A DNA stretch of 64,000 nt from Vacuolonema iberomarrocanum LEGE 07170 (GCA_015207365.1 JADEXA010000030.1:1-64000); one strand, 5' to 3'. Positions 46,131 through 54,901 are shown, counted from the stretch's first letter. Numbers and translations are program-made. Notes: generated by a model not told the origin, from the sequence alone.

Positions 46131-47192
46131 TTAAAGGGCAGAACGTTTATCGGCTCCTAGCAGTGCCTCTTGCAGAAGGCTTTGGTGGAGTAGGGCGCGA
46201 TCGATAATGGCACGGATGCGATCGCTCGATAGGGCATCCCCATTGGCATAGAGTTCTAGCCAGGTTTTGGCGATCGCCCCTTTGGCTTCAGGAATCTCGT
46301 CTAGAGCCCATCCTGGTAGCTCCAGCTCTTGCATGACCTGGGAAACCTTGGGGTCGTAGCTGAGGGCGAAGCACCGACATTCTGCCGCTGCGGCCATGAT
46401 GACGCCATGTAACCGCATGGCGATCGCCATCTCCACTCCCTGAAACAGTCCCCGCAGTTGCTGTGGATGGGACAGCATCAGAATTTTGCTAACACCGGGC
46501 AAGCGCGGCTGGATTGCTTCTGCCAAGGGGCGATCCTGGGTTAGGTGAAAGGGCACCAGGAGAACACAGGCTTGAGTTGCCAGTTGAAAATCAATCAATG
46601 CCTGAGTCAATACTTCCAGGCGGGCAGGGGTGAGTTTGGCATGGGGACGCAACACCACAGCCACCCGTGGAGCCGGCAACTCCCACAGGCCGGGAACGGG
46701 TTCGCGTTCCAATGCCCACACTGGATCGGGTGCCAGGGTGAAGGGGATATCCCAGTCCGACAGCTTTTGGGCCGAACCGCGATCGCGCACGCTCACCGCT
46801 GTGCAATGGGAAAAGGTTTGTTGGGTAAACCAGTGGGTAAACGAACGCTGCAAGGGGCCAATGCCCTGAGCCCAGGCCACCGTTTTCAATCCCATGCGCT
46901 GTGCCAGTGTCATCAGGCCGCCGTAGTACAGCGGGTTGAGCCAGCTCGTGGCGTCTTGCATTAAACTGCCACCACCCCAAATGAAGGCATCCGACTGCCG
47001 CAGGGCAGCAATGACCTGAGGGATGGATTTGCGATCGCAAGCCTCCACGCCATAGTGCGACTGGGTCCAGGGTGGGTTGCCCGATAGCACCAACGGCGTG
47101 ACCTCGGACGGCAACAGTTGCAATAGCGTTGCCAGGAGGGCCTCATCACCGCCATTGCCCATGCCATAATAGCCACACAAAACGGCTCGCAT
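46131..47192 (-). CDS. csaB: Polysaccharide pyruvyl transferase CsaB
   Basis: 353 residues. N-terminal MRAVLCGYYGMGNGGDEALL is the CsaB/WcaK signature; IWGGGSLMQDATSW, AQGIGPL and the C-terminal MRLHGVIMAAAAECRC with Arg-Leu-His complete the family. CsaB transfers pyruvate from PEP to a cell-wall or exopolysaccharide sugar; in Bacillus this creates the anchor for SLH-domain proteins, which in cyanobacteria include S-layer proteins and porins. GT-B-like fold, cytosolic face of the membrane. Divergent from the DUF2499 gene. Confidence 0.93.
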   Translation of the reverse strand: MRAVLCGYYGMGNGGDEALLATLLQLLPSEVTPLVLSGNPPWTQSHYGVEACDRKSIPQVIAALRQSDAFIWGGGSLMQDATSWLNPLYYGGLMTLAQRMGLKTVAWAQGIGPLQRSFTHWFTQQTFSHCTAVSVRDRGSAQKLSDWDIPFTLAPDPVWALEREPVPGLWELPAPRVAVVLRPHAKLTPARLEVLTQALIDFQLATQACVLLVPFHLTQDRPLAEAIQPRLPGVSKILMLSHPQQLRGLFQGVEMAIAMRLHGVIMAAAAECRCFALSYDPKVSQVMQELELPGWALDEIPEAKGAIAKTWLELYANGDALSSDRIRAIIDRALLHQSLLQEALLGADKRSAL

Positions 47193-47278
47193 CGCGCTAC
47201 AAACCCGTGATTCCGTTACTCTTGCCTTTTACAATAGAGCAAAAGGTTTCCCCTGCACGCAGCCATTATTTCTAAACT

Positions 47279-47584
47279 ATGCATGTCCTCTCGCTTCCCA
47301 CCTGGATCATCCATACCTCAAGTGTTGTGGAGTGGATGCTGGCAATTTGGTTGATTTGGATCTATAGCGAAGTCAGCCAAAACTTGGCATGGCGTGCCCT
47401 GTCCTTTGGTATGTTGCCTGCTTTGGTGAGTGCGATGTGTGCTTGCACCTGGCACTTTTTCGACAATGCCCCCGATCTGGCATGGCTGGTGACCGTCCAA
47501 GCGGCGATGACGGTTGTGGGCAATGTAACCTTATGCCTCGCAGCCTGGTGGATCTGGCGATCGCCATCTCCCGAGACTGACTAG
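47279..47584 (+). CDS. DUF2499 membrane protein
   Basis: 101 residues, three membrane helices. The family start MHVLSLPTWIIHTSSVVEW and middle FGMLPALVSAMCACTWHFFD are intact, with Cys-Ala-Cys and His likely facing one side. DUF2499 is confined to cyanobacteria and plastid-bearing eukaryotes and often adjoins DUF3593, which is not seen next to it here. Function unknown; probably a thylakoid or plasma membrane protein. A family A repeat follows 16 bp after the stop. Confidence 0.9.
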   Translation: MHVLSLPTWIIHTSSVVEWMLAIWLIWIYSEVSQNLAWRALSFGMLPALVSAMCACTWHFFDNAPDLAWLVTVQAAMTVVGNVTLCLAAWWIWRSPSPETD

Positions 47585-47600
47585 CCTCCAATCTTCCTCT

Positions 47601-47690
47601 GGACTGACGCATTTTGTTGATTTTGTGGCCGCGTCGCGGCCACAAAATCAACGAATTTACTCAGGATTACGCAAGTTTTGCGTCAGTCCT
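47601..47690. repeat. Family A palindromic element, copy A4
   Basis: The best-preserved copy. Perfect 10-bp terminal inverted repeats GGACTGACGC / GCGTCAGTCC and the same perfect 18+1+18 core hairpin as A1, then a shorter inner stem ACGCAAGTTTTGCGT at the right end. Confidence 0.93.
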
Positions 47691-47775
47691 GTGCCTGAAA
47701 CGTGATGACCAGCCACTATGGCTGTAATTGCTGATAGCTTCAGGGGCGAGCCGGATTTGGCATCAGCACGGCAGT

Positions 47776-49098
47776 TCAATCCTCAATGCCAGCCAACTGC
47801 TGCGTGATAGGAATCTGAATGATAAAGGTTGCCCCTGCATCGGGTCTGGAGTCGCAGTACAGCCGACCTCCATGTTTTTCAGTGATCACTTGATGACTGA
47901 TTGACATCCCCATACCAGTCCCTTTACCCACACTTTTGGTCGTAAAGAAAGGATCAAAGATCCGTTCTCGAGCGGAGTCTGGAATCCCTGGCCCATTATC
48001 CGAAATCTCAATTTGTACCCAGAGAGAATCAAGTTTTGACGTCGAGATTGTGATTTTTCCAGGATGTGCTTCGAGATCTTGCGAGATTTGCTTTGTGTGA
48101 GCGTCCTCTAAAGCATCAACGGCATTGGCCAAAATATTCATCCAAACTTGGTTGAGCGGGCCAGGATAGCATTGCACCCAAGGGAGTTGACCATACTCTC
48201 TAACAACCTCAATCGCCGCACGATGATGATGGGCTTTGAGACGATGCTGCAAAATGAGTAAGGTGCTATCAATGCCTTCATGAATATCAACTTCTTTGGA
48301 GTCGACCTCGTCAATGCGGGCAAAGTTGCGTAGAGATAACACAATTTGTCGAATGCGATCGGTTCCCAATTTCATTGACGTCAAAATTTTCAGCAAATCC
48401 TCTTGGAGAAAATTGAGATCGATCTCCTCCGCTTTAGTGTCAATCTCGGGAATAGATTCGGGATAATAATGTTGGTAGAGTTTTACAAAGTTGACTAAGT
48501 CAAGAACATATTCACTCAGATAGGATATGTTGCCGTGAATGAAATTGATTGGATTATTGATTTCGTGAGCCACACCTGCGACCAAGCTGCCTAGAGCAGA
48601 CATTTTCTCACTTTGCACTAAGCGACTTTGAGATGCTCTGAGTTCTTTATTACTGCGTAAGAGAGATTGTTGAGCTTGCTTTCGATGCTGAATCTCTTTG
48701 GCTAATTCATCAATCTTTTGGTTAAGCAGCCCAAAGTTGCTCTGGACTTTTGAGCGAGGCTTTAGACGGAGCAAAGTGATGGCTGGAGATTCGGAACTAG
48801 CGGGTTGAAGAACTGCTCCCTCTGTCCGGCAAACAGTGAGTTCCCCAGCCGATTGACGAAACGTCAAGGAGCCAGGAACGAGCTGTCGACTTCTTGCACA
48901 GGATTGTAGATAGCTGAGAACTGTGTCGGGGGATTCGGTGACTAGGTCTGCTAAAGATTTCCCAACTAAATCTTTGCTGCTGCAATCTAGAAACTTAGCT
49001 GTTGGTCGATTCGCTACTAAGATTTCACCCAAAGCTGTCACCATCAATGAGGGCTCTGGTAAAACCCTCGCAAATTCTAGAAATTGGTCTGGCGTCAT
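47776..49098 (-). CDS. Sensor histidine kinase with PAS domain
   Basis: 440 residues, no membrane segment. Residues about 1-115 are a PAS domain (EPSLMVTALGEILVANRPTA), about 130-170 a coiled-coil linker, then the HisKA domain with phospho-acceptor His178 in GVAHEINNPINFIHGN and a HATPase domain: N-box MNILANAVDAL, G1 SDNGPGIP, F-box FDPFFTTK, G2 GKGTGMGMSI. A cytosolic kinase; the response regulator is not next to it. Follows the MetOD1 gene by 5 bp and is probably co-transcribed, so that protein may supply its signal. Confidence 0.95.
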   Translation of the reverse strand: MTPDQFLEFARVLPEPSLMVTALGEILVANRPTAKFLDCSSKDLVGKSLADLVTESPDTVLSYLQSCARSRQLVPGSLTFRQSAGELTVCRTEGAVLQPASSESPAITLLRLKPRSKVQSNFGLLNQKIDELAKEIQHRKQAQQSLLRSNKELRASQSRLVQSEKMSALGSLVAGVAHEINNPINFIHGNISYLSEYVLDLVNFVKLYQHYYPESIPEIDTKAEEIDLNFLQEDLLKILTSMKLGTDRIRQIVLSLRNFARIDEVDSKEVDIHEGIDSTLLILQHRLKAHHHRAAIEVVREYGQLPWVQCYPGPLNQVWMNILANAVDALEDAHTKQISQDLEAHPGKITISTSKLDSLWVQIEISDNGPGIPDSARERIFDPFFTTKSVGKGTGMGMSISHQVITEKHGGRLYCDSRPDAGATFIIQIPITQQLAGIED

Positions 49099-49103
49099 TT
49101 TGA

Positions 49104-49640
49104 CTATGCTTTGAAGTATTCTCTGCCTTCAGCTTCCTCAGCGTCTTCGGTATCTTTAAGGTAGACAACCACTTTACATCCGCTCGCACCTTCCGCAATG
49201 GTCTCTTGTAGTTCTACTTTGGCATATCCCAAATTGTCTGCGGCAATTGATCCAAAGACATTAGATGTCATCATACACATCGAAGGACGGCCAACGACTT
49301 TCTCCGCGAATGGGCAACTATAGCTACCAAAGACAATCTTTTCATCCGTTTCTTCAATAATATAAAAGTCGCCTTGAATGCGTTGCTTGAGATCGACAAG
49401 AACCTGAGCAACCTGTTCACGAGAAAGACTAGAAGCTTTCAAGGCTGATTTATAGCTATGGTCAATTTGCTTGCCCATATTTTGACCAACAACACTGATA
49501 AATCCAGAGGCTTCTTCTAACCCAATCAGGTTTTGCAACGTACCTGAAAGTTCACGAATCAGAGTACGAAGAAAAACATCACGATCCAAGGGTAAAGAAA
49601 GGTCTTGAATGGATTTTGAAGAGGAGTCAACTGATGTCAT
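49104..49640 (-). CDS. Methanogen output domain 1 (MetOD1)-like protein
   Basis: 178 residues from ATG 49640 (MTSVDSSSKSIQDLSLPLD); a 13-residue longer version starts at 49679. The C-terminal half carries GSYSCPFAEKVVGRPSMCMM and EGASGCKVVVYL, whose three cysteines match the MetOD1 family (V4R/4VR-related), thought to be an intracellular sensor or output domain that may bind metal or a thiol ligand. The N-terminal half is helical and resembles a dimerisation region. Directly upstream of the kinase (5 bp gap). Confidence 0.82.
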   Translation of the reverse strand: MTSVDSSSKSIQDLSLPLDRDVFLRTLIRELSGTLQNLIGLEEASGFISVVGQNMGKQIDHSYKSALKASSLSREQVAQVLVDLKQRIQGDFYIIEETDEKIVFGSYSCPFAEKVVGRPSMCMMTSNVFGSIAADNLGYAKVELQETIAEGASGCKVVVYLKDTEDAEEAEGREYFKA

Positions 49641-49727
49641 AAGTTTTGTCCGTATAATCAACAGTATGGGTCTTAACAACTGAGTGTCTTTATAGTTCCC
49701 ATTTTGCTCTGTTTTTTCGCATCTGAT

Positions 49728-50444
49728 TTAAAACTTCTCAACCGCAGGACGTAGATCGAGTTCTAATGTCCAAGCAGATGAATTTTGTTGGTGGAGTTGC
49801 CAATAGGTTTCGGCGATCGCATCAGGTAACAAGAAAGTGTGGTCAGCTTTATTGGGTACCATCGAGCGCACCCAATCGGTGTCGATCATGCCATCAATGA
49901 TGATGTGTGCCACATGAATACCTTGTGGGCCAAATTCTCGGGCTAGAGATTGTGTCAGTGCCCGCAACCCAAACTTGCCCACTGCCATGCCCGCAAAACC
50001 CGCAGATCCACGCAGCGAAGCGGTTGCCCCTGTGAATAAGAGTGTTCCCCGTTGTTGCGCTAGCATATCCGGCAGCACTTGCTGCACACCCAAAAATGCA
50101 CCAAAGCAGTTAACTTTCCAAACCGATTCAAACTGTTCTGGGGTGAGTTCTAATAAACCTACATGGGAAAATAACGCAGCATTGTATACAAGAACTGTCG
50201 GCGAGCCAAGCTGAGCCCGCACCTGATCAAAGGCGTTTTCTAATGCTGCTTGATCTGTAACATCTGTGGGGAAGGCCAGGGCAACACCCCCTATCTGTGT
50301 GATTTGAGTTTGGATGGTTGCTAGAGTCTCAGATTTTCTTGCCATCAAACCGACTGAAAATCCTTCTCGTGCGAATCGTCGTGCAATTGAGGCTCCAAGC
50401 CCAACTCCTGCTCCCATAATTACAGCAACTTGCGCTTGGCTCAT
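49728..50444 (-). CDS. Short-chain dehydrogenase/reductase lacking the catalytic tyrosine
   Basis: 238 residues from ATG 50444 (MSQAQVAVIMGAGVGLG). Rossmann NAD(P) site MGAGVGLGASIARRF, VYNAALFSHVGLLELTPE and a Ser in FTGATASLRGSAGF. The usual YxxxK active site reads MAVGK, keeping Lys but with Met instead of Tyr. SDRs with the FTGATASLRG...KFALRALAQS pattern form a recognised subgroup missing that Tyr, so the replacement is probably ancestral rather than a recent defect. Substrate unknown. Monocistronic. Confidence 0.88.
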   Translation of the reverse strand: MSQAQVAVIMGAGVGLGASIARRFAREGFSVGLMARKSETLATIQTQITQIGGVALAFPTDVTDQAALENAFDQVRAQLGSPTVLVYNAALFSHVGLLELTPEQFESVWKVNCFGAFLGVQQVLPDMLAQQRGTLLFTGATASLRGSAGFAGMAVGKFGLRALTQSLAREFGPQGIHVAHIIIDGMIDTDWVRSMVPNKADHTFLLPDAIAETYWQLHQQNSSAWTLELDLRPAVEKF

Positions 50445-50827
50445 GTTTGCTCCTGATGTTGCAAAGATCACAGAAATAATACGCTATATCGAAAGATAAT
50501 CTAACCAGTTAAATCATTGCATCGACGTATTACTTTTTCTAAGTGCAGGACAAAATCAAAAGCTCTCTGGTTGTTGTCCTGTACTCGGTATTTTGTATAC
50601 AGATACTATTTTTTCGAAAGGCAATGTAAAATTATTGACTGTATTAAACGACACTTCAATTGAAGAGTTGTTTCAGTTAAAAAGATGATCTCAGTTAATT
50701 TTGAAATACTACAAACAAGTACTATCCAGTCAGATTTAGATGGTATGAGTAGAAAAAATGAGGAGCGATCGACGCGCAAAGCTGTATCTTAGACTGAGGT
50801 TCTGTCTTTAGTGGAGATTCTCTCTCA
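50445..50827. other. Divergent AT-rich spacer
   Basis: 383 bp between the divergent SDR and DUF938 genes. AT-rich, presumably promoter DNA for both. No hairpin, repeat or RNA recognised. Confidence 0.5.
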
Positions 50828-51493
50828 ATGTCACCAGAAAAAGCTTTAGTCAGTGAAAAGCCACAGCTTGATCCACATCCTTTAAGTCCTTATGTTGCAT
50901 GGGCCGGTCATCGAAACCGTGACCCAATTTTGGAGGTTTTAAAGGATAAGTTGCCTGACCGATCTGGAAACATTTTAGAACTTGCCTCGGGTAGCGGTAT
51001 GCACTTGCATTATTTCGCACCCCATTTCCCACATCTGACTTTCCAACCCTCCGATTTAAACGAACAAGTATTTGACACTATTAAAAGTTTGACTCAAGAA
51101 TCTAAGGTTCAAAATGTCAGGCAACCTATCAAGATTGATTTGACTCAATCGGATACTTGGTCAGTATTACAGGGGCAAAAATTTGATGTCATGTTTTGCA
51201 TTAATATTTTTCAGGTCGCTCCCTTGTCTATTGCTGATGGCATGATGCAGTGTGCTGCCAATTTGCTTGCTAGCAATGGTTTCTTGTTTATTTATGGTCC
51301 CTTCAAGTTGAATGGCGAACATACTGCGCCTTCAAATATGGAATTTGATCAGACGCTACGCTCATACAGCGTTCCTGAGTGGGGATTGAAAGATGTTGCC
51401 GATTTAACGCAAGCTGCTCAAAAGCATGGGTTAGGCCTGAAGGAAATGATTCAAATGCCCGCCAATAATCTAGGGCTAATATATGGTGCTTGA
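50828..51493 (+). CDS. DUF938 SAM-dependent methyltransferase-like protein
   Basis: 221 residues. Rossmann methyltransferase features: the SAM loop ILELASGSGMHLHYFAPHFP at about 49-68, the acidic residue in FQPSDLN, and MFCINIFQVAPLSIADGMMQ. The start resembles DUF938 (SPYVAWAGHRNRDPILEVL). DUF938 proteins occur in bacteria and in animals (METTL26-like); the substrate is not known. Cytosolic. Base composition is somewhat AT-richer than nearby genes. Confidence 0.9.
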   Translation: MSPEKALVSEKPQLDPHPLSPYVAWAGHRNRDPILEVLKDKLPDRSGNILELASGSGMHLHYFAPHFPHLTFQPSDLNEQVFDTIKSLTQESKVQNVRQPIKIDLTQSDTWSVLQGQKFDVMFCINIFQVAPLSIADGMMQCAANLLASNGFLFIYGPFKLNGEHTAPSNMEFDQTLRSYSVPEWGLKDVADLTQAAQKHGLGLKEMIQMPANNLGLIYGA

Positions 51494-52175
51494 GGTGAAG
51501 TAGACAGAAACTTGGCGTTGTCTTCCGAATCTCAACAGGGGCACCAGATACAAGATTTGAGGAGTTGTGGTATGGATCCCTACGGCTAAGTTGGTGCAGG
51601 GAGCATGTCAGGTTTACAAAAGGTCGCGTTGACCTTATTCCCCCAACTCCTTCTTCCTGTGAGACTAGGGGCTGGATATGGAGTCCTTCTTCCGCTGGGA
51701 GAGGGACGAGGGCAAAGGTGTACAGGCTTCTTAAGCTCTTACTAACCCACAAGCCTATTCTCCCTAGCATCTGAGCCTCACTGCGGTGCCCTATCGATAT
51801 TGCAGATGAATCTGGCGATCGCCGAGCACTGTCCTAGCGCGAGTGATCTCCGTGGCTGGGTCAAAGACTATGTTTGTTTTTTAAGTCGAGATAGTGCTGT
51901 CATAAGTCATCGCTATGGAGAGTAAAAGAAATTCCGTATTCTCTGACCTGGATGACGATAACTTCTGTTCCTTGCGCTCTGCCTGACTTTCTCCTGTATT
52001 CATTCCTTGGACAATTCTGAAGATTTTGACGGCAAAACTCCCTCTGGCTTCCATCAGTCCATAGAATAAGCACAGGGATTAGACTGTTAAAATTCCAATC
52101 CTCCATAGGCGGATTCGTCGAATCAGATTTTGTGCAAGTCAGTAGCATCCAAGTCAACAGGGAGTAAAAGCAGAT
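51494..52175. other. Gene-free spacer upstream of ccmK3
   Basis: 682 bp. Several frames on both strands lack family resemblance and start sites. One segment (about 51655-51725) contains the GLG-PLPLGEG-type shadow translation common in bacterial intergenic DNA. The last 200 bp should include the ccmK3 promoter. Nothing else supported. Confidence 0.5.
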
Positions 52176-52481
52176 ATGCCCGCAGCCGTTGGGGTGATTC
52201 AAACACTAGGATTTCCCGGAATCCTTGCCGCCGCTGATGCGATGGTCAAGTCAGGTCGGGTGACGCTGGTTTATTTCGGGCTGGCAGAGCGTAGCCAGTT
52301 TCTGGTGGCTGTGCGAGGAACAACTTCGGAAGTTCGGCCTGCAGTGGATGCAGGACTGGAGGCGGCTGGCCAAGTCTATGGTGCAGAAATCATCGATTAC
52401 TGGATTATTCCTAATCCCCCTGAAAACTTGGAGGCTACCTTACCCATCCATTACACTGCCGAGGTGGAGCAGTTTATGTGA
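52176..52481 (+). CDS. ccmK3: Carboxysome shell protein CcmK3
   Basis: 101-residue single BMC domain; GGGAG lies 12 bases before the ATG. MPAAVGVIQTLGFPGILAAA and AMVKSGRVTLVYFG are the CcmK core. At the position of the hexamer pore, where CcmK1/2/4 have KIGS or RAGS, this reads YFGLAERSQF, typical of CcmK3, which does not form stable homohexamers but joins CcmK4 in heterohexamers. A minor shell component of the beta-carboxysome affecting permeability. First gene of a two-gene satellite locus. Confidence 0.94.
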   Translation: MPAAVGVIQTLGFPGILAAADAMVKSGRVTLVYFGLAERSQFLVAVRGTTSEVRPAVDAGLEAAGQVYGAEIIDYWIIPNPPENLEATLPIHYTAEVEQFM

Positions 52482-52644
52482 TGGTTATGCACCGATTGCA
52501 GCGCGTGTGCTTTCCAGACCGCTGAGGGTTGTTTGAGAAGCCGCGCCACCACTCTGGCTGCTTATTTCCCGCTTACGCATCTCGACGTTTGCTTGCCCAT
52601 ATCGTTGATTAATCAACACTAAAAGTTCTATTCAGGAGACAAAA

Positions 52645-53001
52645 ATGCCTATCGCAGTCGGAGCACTTGAGACAAAAGGCTTTCCAGCCGTTATGGCGGC
52701 TGCCGATGCAATGGTCAAAGCAGGGCGTGTCACCCTGGTTGGCTATATCCGTGCCGGAAGTGCCCGGTTCACTGTCATGATTCGGGGCGATGTGTCGGAG
52801 GTGAAGCAGGCGATGGATGCCGGAATTGAAGCGGCTCAGAATACTCCAGGCGGCACCCTCGAAACTTGGGTCATCATTCCTCGGCCTCATGAAAATGTGG
52901 AGGTGGTGCTCCCGATCGCCGTCGGAGAAAATGTTGAGCGGTTCTTTGCCTCTACGGAGGGACGCAGCTTGCCAGGCAATGGGGCGATCGCACGACAATA
53001 A
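52645..53001 (+). CDS. ccmK4: Carboxysome shell protein CcmK4
   Basis: 118 residues with AGGAG before the ATG. BMC domain: MPIAVGALETKGFPAVMAAA, AMVKAGRVTLVGYIRAGSAR (pore loop RAGS, characteristic of CcmK4), IRGDVSEVKQAMDAGIEAA, WVIIPRPHENVEVVLPI. The tail after residue 100 (ASTEGRSLPGNGAIARQ) is slightly long. Pairs with ccmK3, 163 bp downstream in the same direction; the two are usually co-expressed away from the main ccm operon. Confidence 0.95.
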   Translation: MPIAVGALETKGFPAVMAAADAMVKAGRVTLVGYIRAGSARFTVMIRGDVSEVKQAMDAGIEAAQNTPGGTLETWVIIPRPHENVEVVLPIAVGENVERFFASTEGRSLPGNGAIARQ

Positions 53002-53076
53002 GCCGATAGCCGAGATTCCTCAGCAAGAACTAGATCTGCGACTTCTCTGCGAAGATTTGGTTTGTTTGTTCAGGTT

Positions 53077-53130
53077 CACTAAAGAAGTTGCAGATCTCTA
53101 GCGTGGAGATCTGCAACTTCTTGCTTTAGT
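53077..53130. terminator. Hairpin downstream of ccmK4
   Basis: ACTAAAGAAGTTGCAGATCTC and GAGATCTGCAACTTC...CTTTAGT form a stem of about 21 bp with one 4-base bulge, 75 bp after ccmK4. A probable terminator or short repeat element. Confidence 0.55.
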
Positions 53131-53170
53131 AACATGCTGTTAGGCATAGCCGTAGCGCATGATTCGTCAT

Positions 53171-53259
53171 ACCAATTCGTGAAAACCAAAACCAGATAAA
53201 TTTCCCCCCTGGCAGCGCCAGGGGGGAAATTTATCTGGTTTTGGTTTTCACGAATTGGT
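53171..53259. repeat. Perfect 43-bp palindrome abutting mraY stop
   Basis: Arm ACCAATTCGTGAAAACCAAA continuing through CCAGATAAATTTCCCCCCTGGC, a 3-base AGC loop, then its exact complement: 43 consecutive base pairs. The right end lies one base from the mraY stop codon (53261-53263). It may stop transcription of convergent ccmK4 and mraY, but its size and perfection resemble a recent MITE insertion. Confidence 0.92.
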
Positions 53260-53260
53260 G

Positions 53261-54355
53261 TTAGAAAATTACGAGGCACATGAGGGCGAGAATCATGCCG
53301 ATACCATAGAACCAGGCGACGACACTGGTTTCATTCCAGCCGCTCAACTCCAGATGGTGATGTAACGGTGCCATCTTGAACAGGCGTTGGCCAATACCCT
53401 TCTCATCCTTGGTGGCTTTGTAGTAGCTCACTTGAAGAATGACCGATATCGTTTCAACGAAGAAAATTCCACTGAGGATGAGCAGTGCCAGCAGCGATTG
53501 GCTGAGGATGGCAACGGCAGCAAGTGCGCCGCCCAATGCTAGCGATCCCAAATTGCCCATGAACACGCGGGCAGGATTGCGGTTGTGGGTGACGAAACCC
53601 AGGTAGCTCCCTGCCATGGCGGCAGAGAACACCATTAGGTCAGGATGAGTCGGTGCAACCAATGCTCCTAATGCGAGGAGGGCGATCGCGCCGGTTCCTC
53701 CGGCCAAACCATCCAGACCATCGGTCAGGTTAGCCGCGTTACTTTCAGCCACCAGGGCAAACCAGGCGACTGGGAAAAACAAGAATCCTAAGGGCAGAAT
53801 AAGGCCAAAGGGCAGTAACAGTTGCGTTACCTCACCCCCAAACTGTAGCAAGACCCAGAGACAGAACAATGCGCCAAAACCGACTTGAAGTAGCAGCTTT
53901 TGGCGCGGCGTAATGCCTTTGTTTGAGCGTCGGTTGAGGATTTGCCAGTCGTCGATCCAGCCGATGAAGGCATAGGCGGCGGTGAGCAAACTGACAGCAA
54001 TAACGGAACTCGAAAAGCCAGAGAGGAAGAGCGCGATCGCGATCCCCACAGGAACCACAAACACACCACCCATCGTTGGCGTGCCCGCTTTCTTGAGATG
54101 AGCTTGGGGGCCATCTTCTCGAATCACCTGACCGGCCTTGAGCCGTTGCAAGACGGGAACTGCCCACAGCCCTACCATCCAAGTGGCGATCGCCGCCAAA
54201 ACAAAGGGTAGGGTCAGGCCACCCGGCTGCCAGGATACACGCCCCGCTAGCCAATCCAGGCTAGATGCTAGCAACGTCAGCGCGATGGCCAACGTCCAAA
54301 ATAAAAACTGTCCAGTTACTCTCGTCACGCCACGAGAGAAAAACTTTGCATCCAC
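53261..54355 (-). CDS. mraY: Phospho-N-acetylmuramoyl-pentapeptide transferase MraY
   Basis: 364 residues, ten membrane helices. Transfers phospho-MurNAc-pentapeptide from UDP to undecaprenyl phosphate, making lipid I of peptidoglycan synthesis at the cytosolic face. Signatures: KKAGTPTMGG, FIGWIDDWQILN (Asp-Asp), AESNAANLTDGLDGLAGG (Asn/Asp catalytic region) and MAPLHHHLELSGW with the HHH motif. The N-terminal 90 residues are longer than in Escherichia coli, as is normal for cyanobacteria. Monocistronic. Confidence 0.96.
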   Translation of the reverse strand: MDAKFFSRGVTRVTGQFLFWTLAIALTLLASSLDWLAGRVSWQPGGLTLPFVLAAIATWMVGLWAVPVLQRLKAGQVIREDGPQAHLKKAGTPTMGGVFVVPVGIAIALFLSGFSSSVIAVSLLTAAYAFIGWIDDWQILNRRSNKGITPRQKLLLQVGFGALFCLWVLLQFGGEVTQLLLPFGLILPLGFLFFPVAWFALVAESNAANLTDGLDGLAGGTGAIALLALGALVAPTHPDLMVFSAAMAGSYLGFVTHNRNPARVFMGNLGSLALGGALAAVAILSQSLLALLILSGIFFVETISVILQVSYYKATKDEKGIGQRLFKMAPLHHHLELSGWNETSVVAWFYGIGMILALMCLVIF

Positions 54356-54667
54356 AGGGTTTCACCCTACTCACTGCACTCACACACACTTAAAACAGTC
54401 ACGATTCCTGATAAGTCAGCAATCAGACTCCAGAATCGAACTAAAACCATTAACGGTTCAAATTTACGATGATTTGCACCAACTTAGGCAAGTTTTTTGA
54501 AATACACCCGGTATTTATCCCTATCGATGGAGAAGGGCAGAAAGATAGACAGGCAAGGCTATCGCGCCGTTGATGCGAAATTTTTGCTGCCTGTCTCATA
54601 AGAAATACCCTCAAAAATTAGGGAGAATTATCAGGAAATAACGACAAATTAACTGCCACAAACGCGT
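54356..54667. other. Intergenic spacer
   Basis: 312 bp upstream of mraY and downstream of the DUF3134 gene. No feature recognised apart from presumed promoter DNA. Confidence 0.45.
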
Positions 54668-54901
54668 TTACTCATCCATATCCAGCTCATCATCGTCGTC
54701 ATCTTCCTCGTAGTCACTGTTGTCTGCACCCATCAGCGCGACAATTTCTTCTTCTTCTTTGGCTTCAGCCGATTCCGCTGTGTCTCGCGCAATCAGACGG
54801 CCTGTTCCTTCCAGCCAATCCAAAATTGAAGCATCCCGTTGGAGAGGGATGGGTTCTGCAGGTGCTTGTCGGCTCTTTTCGCGCAACGCTCTATTTTGCA
54901 T
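54668..54901 (-). CDS. DUF3134 protein
   Basis: 77 residues: MQNRALREKSRQAPAEPIPL, then ILDWLEGTGRLIARD and a very acidic C-terminus (EEDDDDDELDMDE). This is the cyanobacteria-specific DUF3134 family; the ILDWLE(S/G)TGRL segment is its hallmark. Function unknown. Small and soluble, isoelectric point very low. Monocistronic. Confidence 0.88.
   Translation of the reverse strand: MQNRALREKSRQAPAEPIPLQRDASILDWLEGTGRLIARDTAESAEAKEEEEIVALMGADNSDYEEDDDDDELDMDE

Noticed and set aside
51303..51770. 155-residue minus-strand ORF
   Set aside because: Overlaps the DUF938 gene on the opposite strand and has no start signal or homology; its 3' part is typical intergenic shadow translation.
51900..52202. 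100-residue minus-strand ORF
   Set aside because: Overlaps the ccmK3 start; biased composition, no ribosome binding site.
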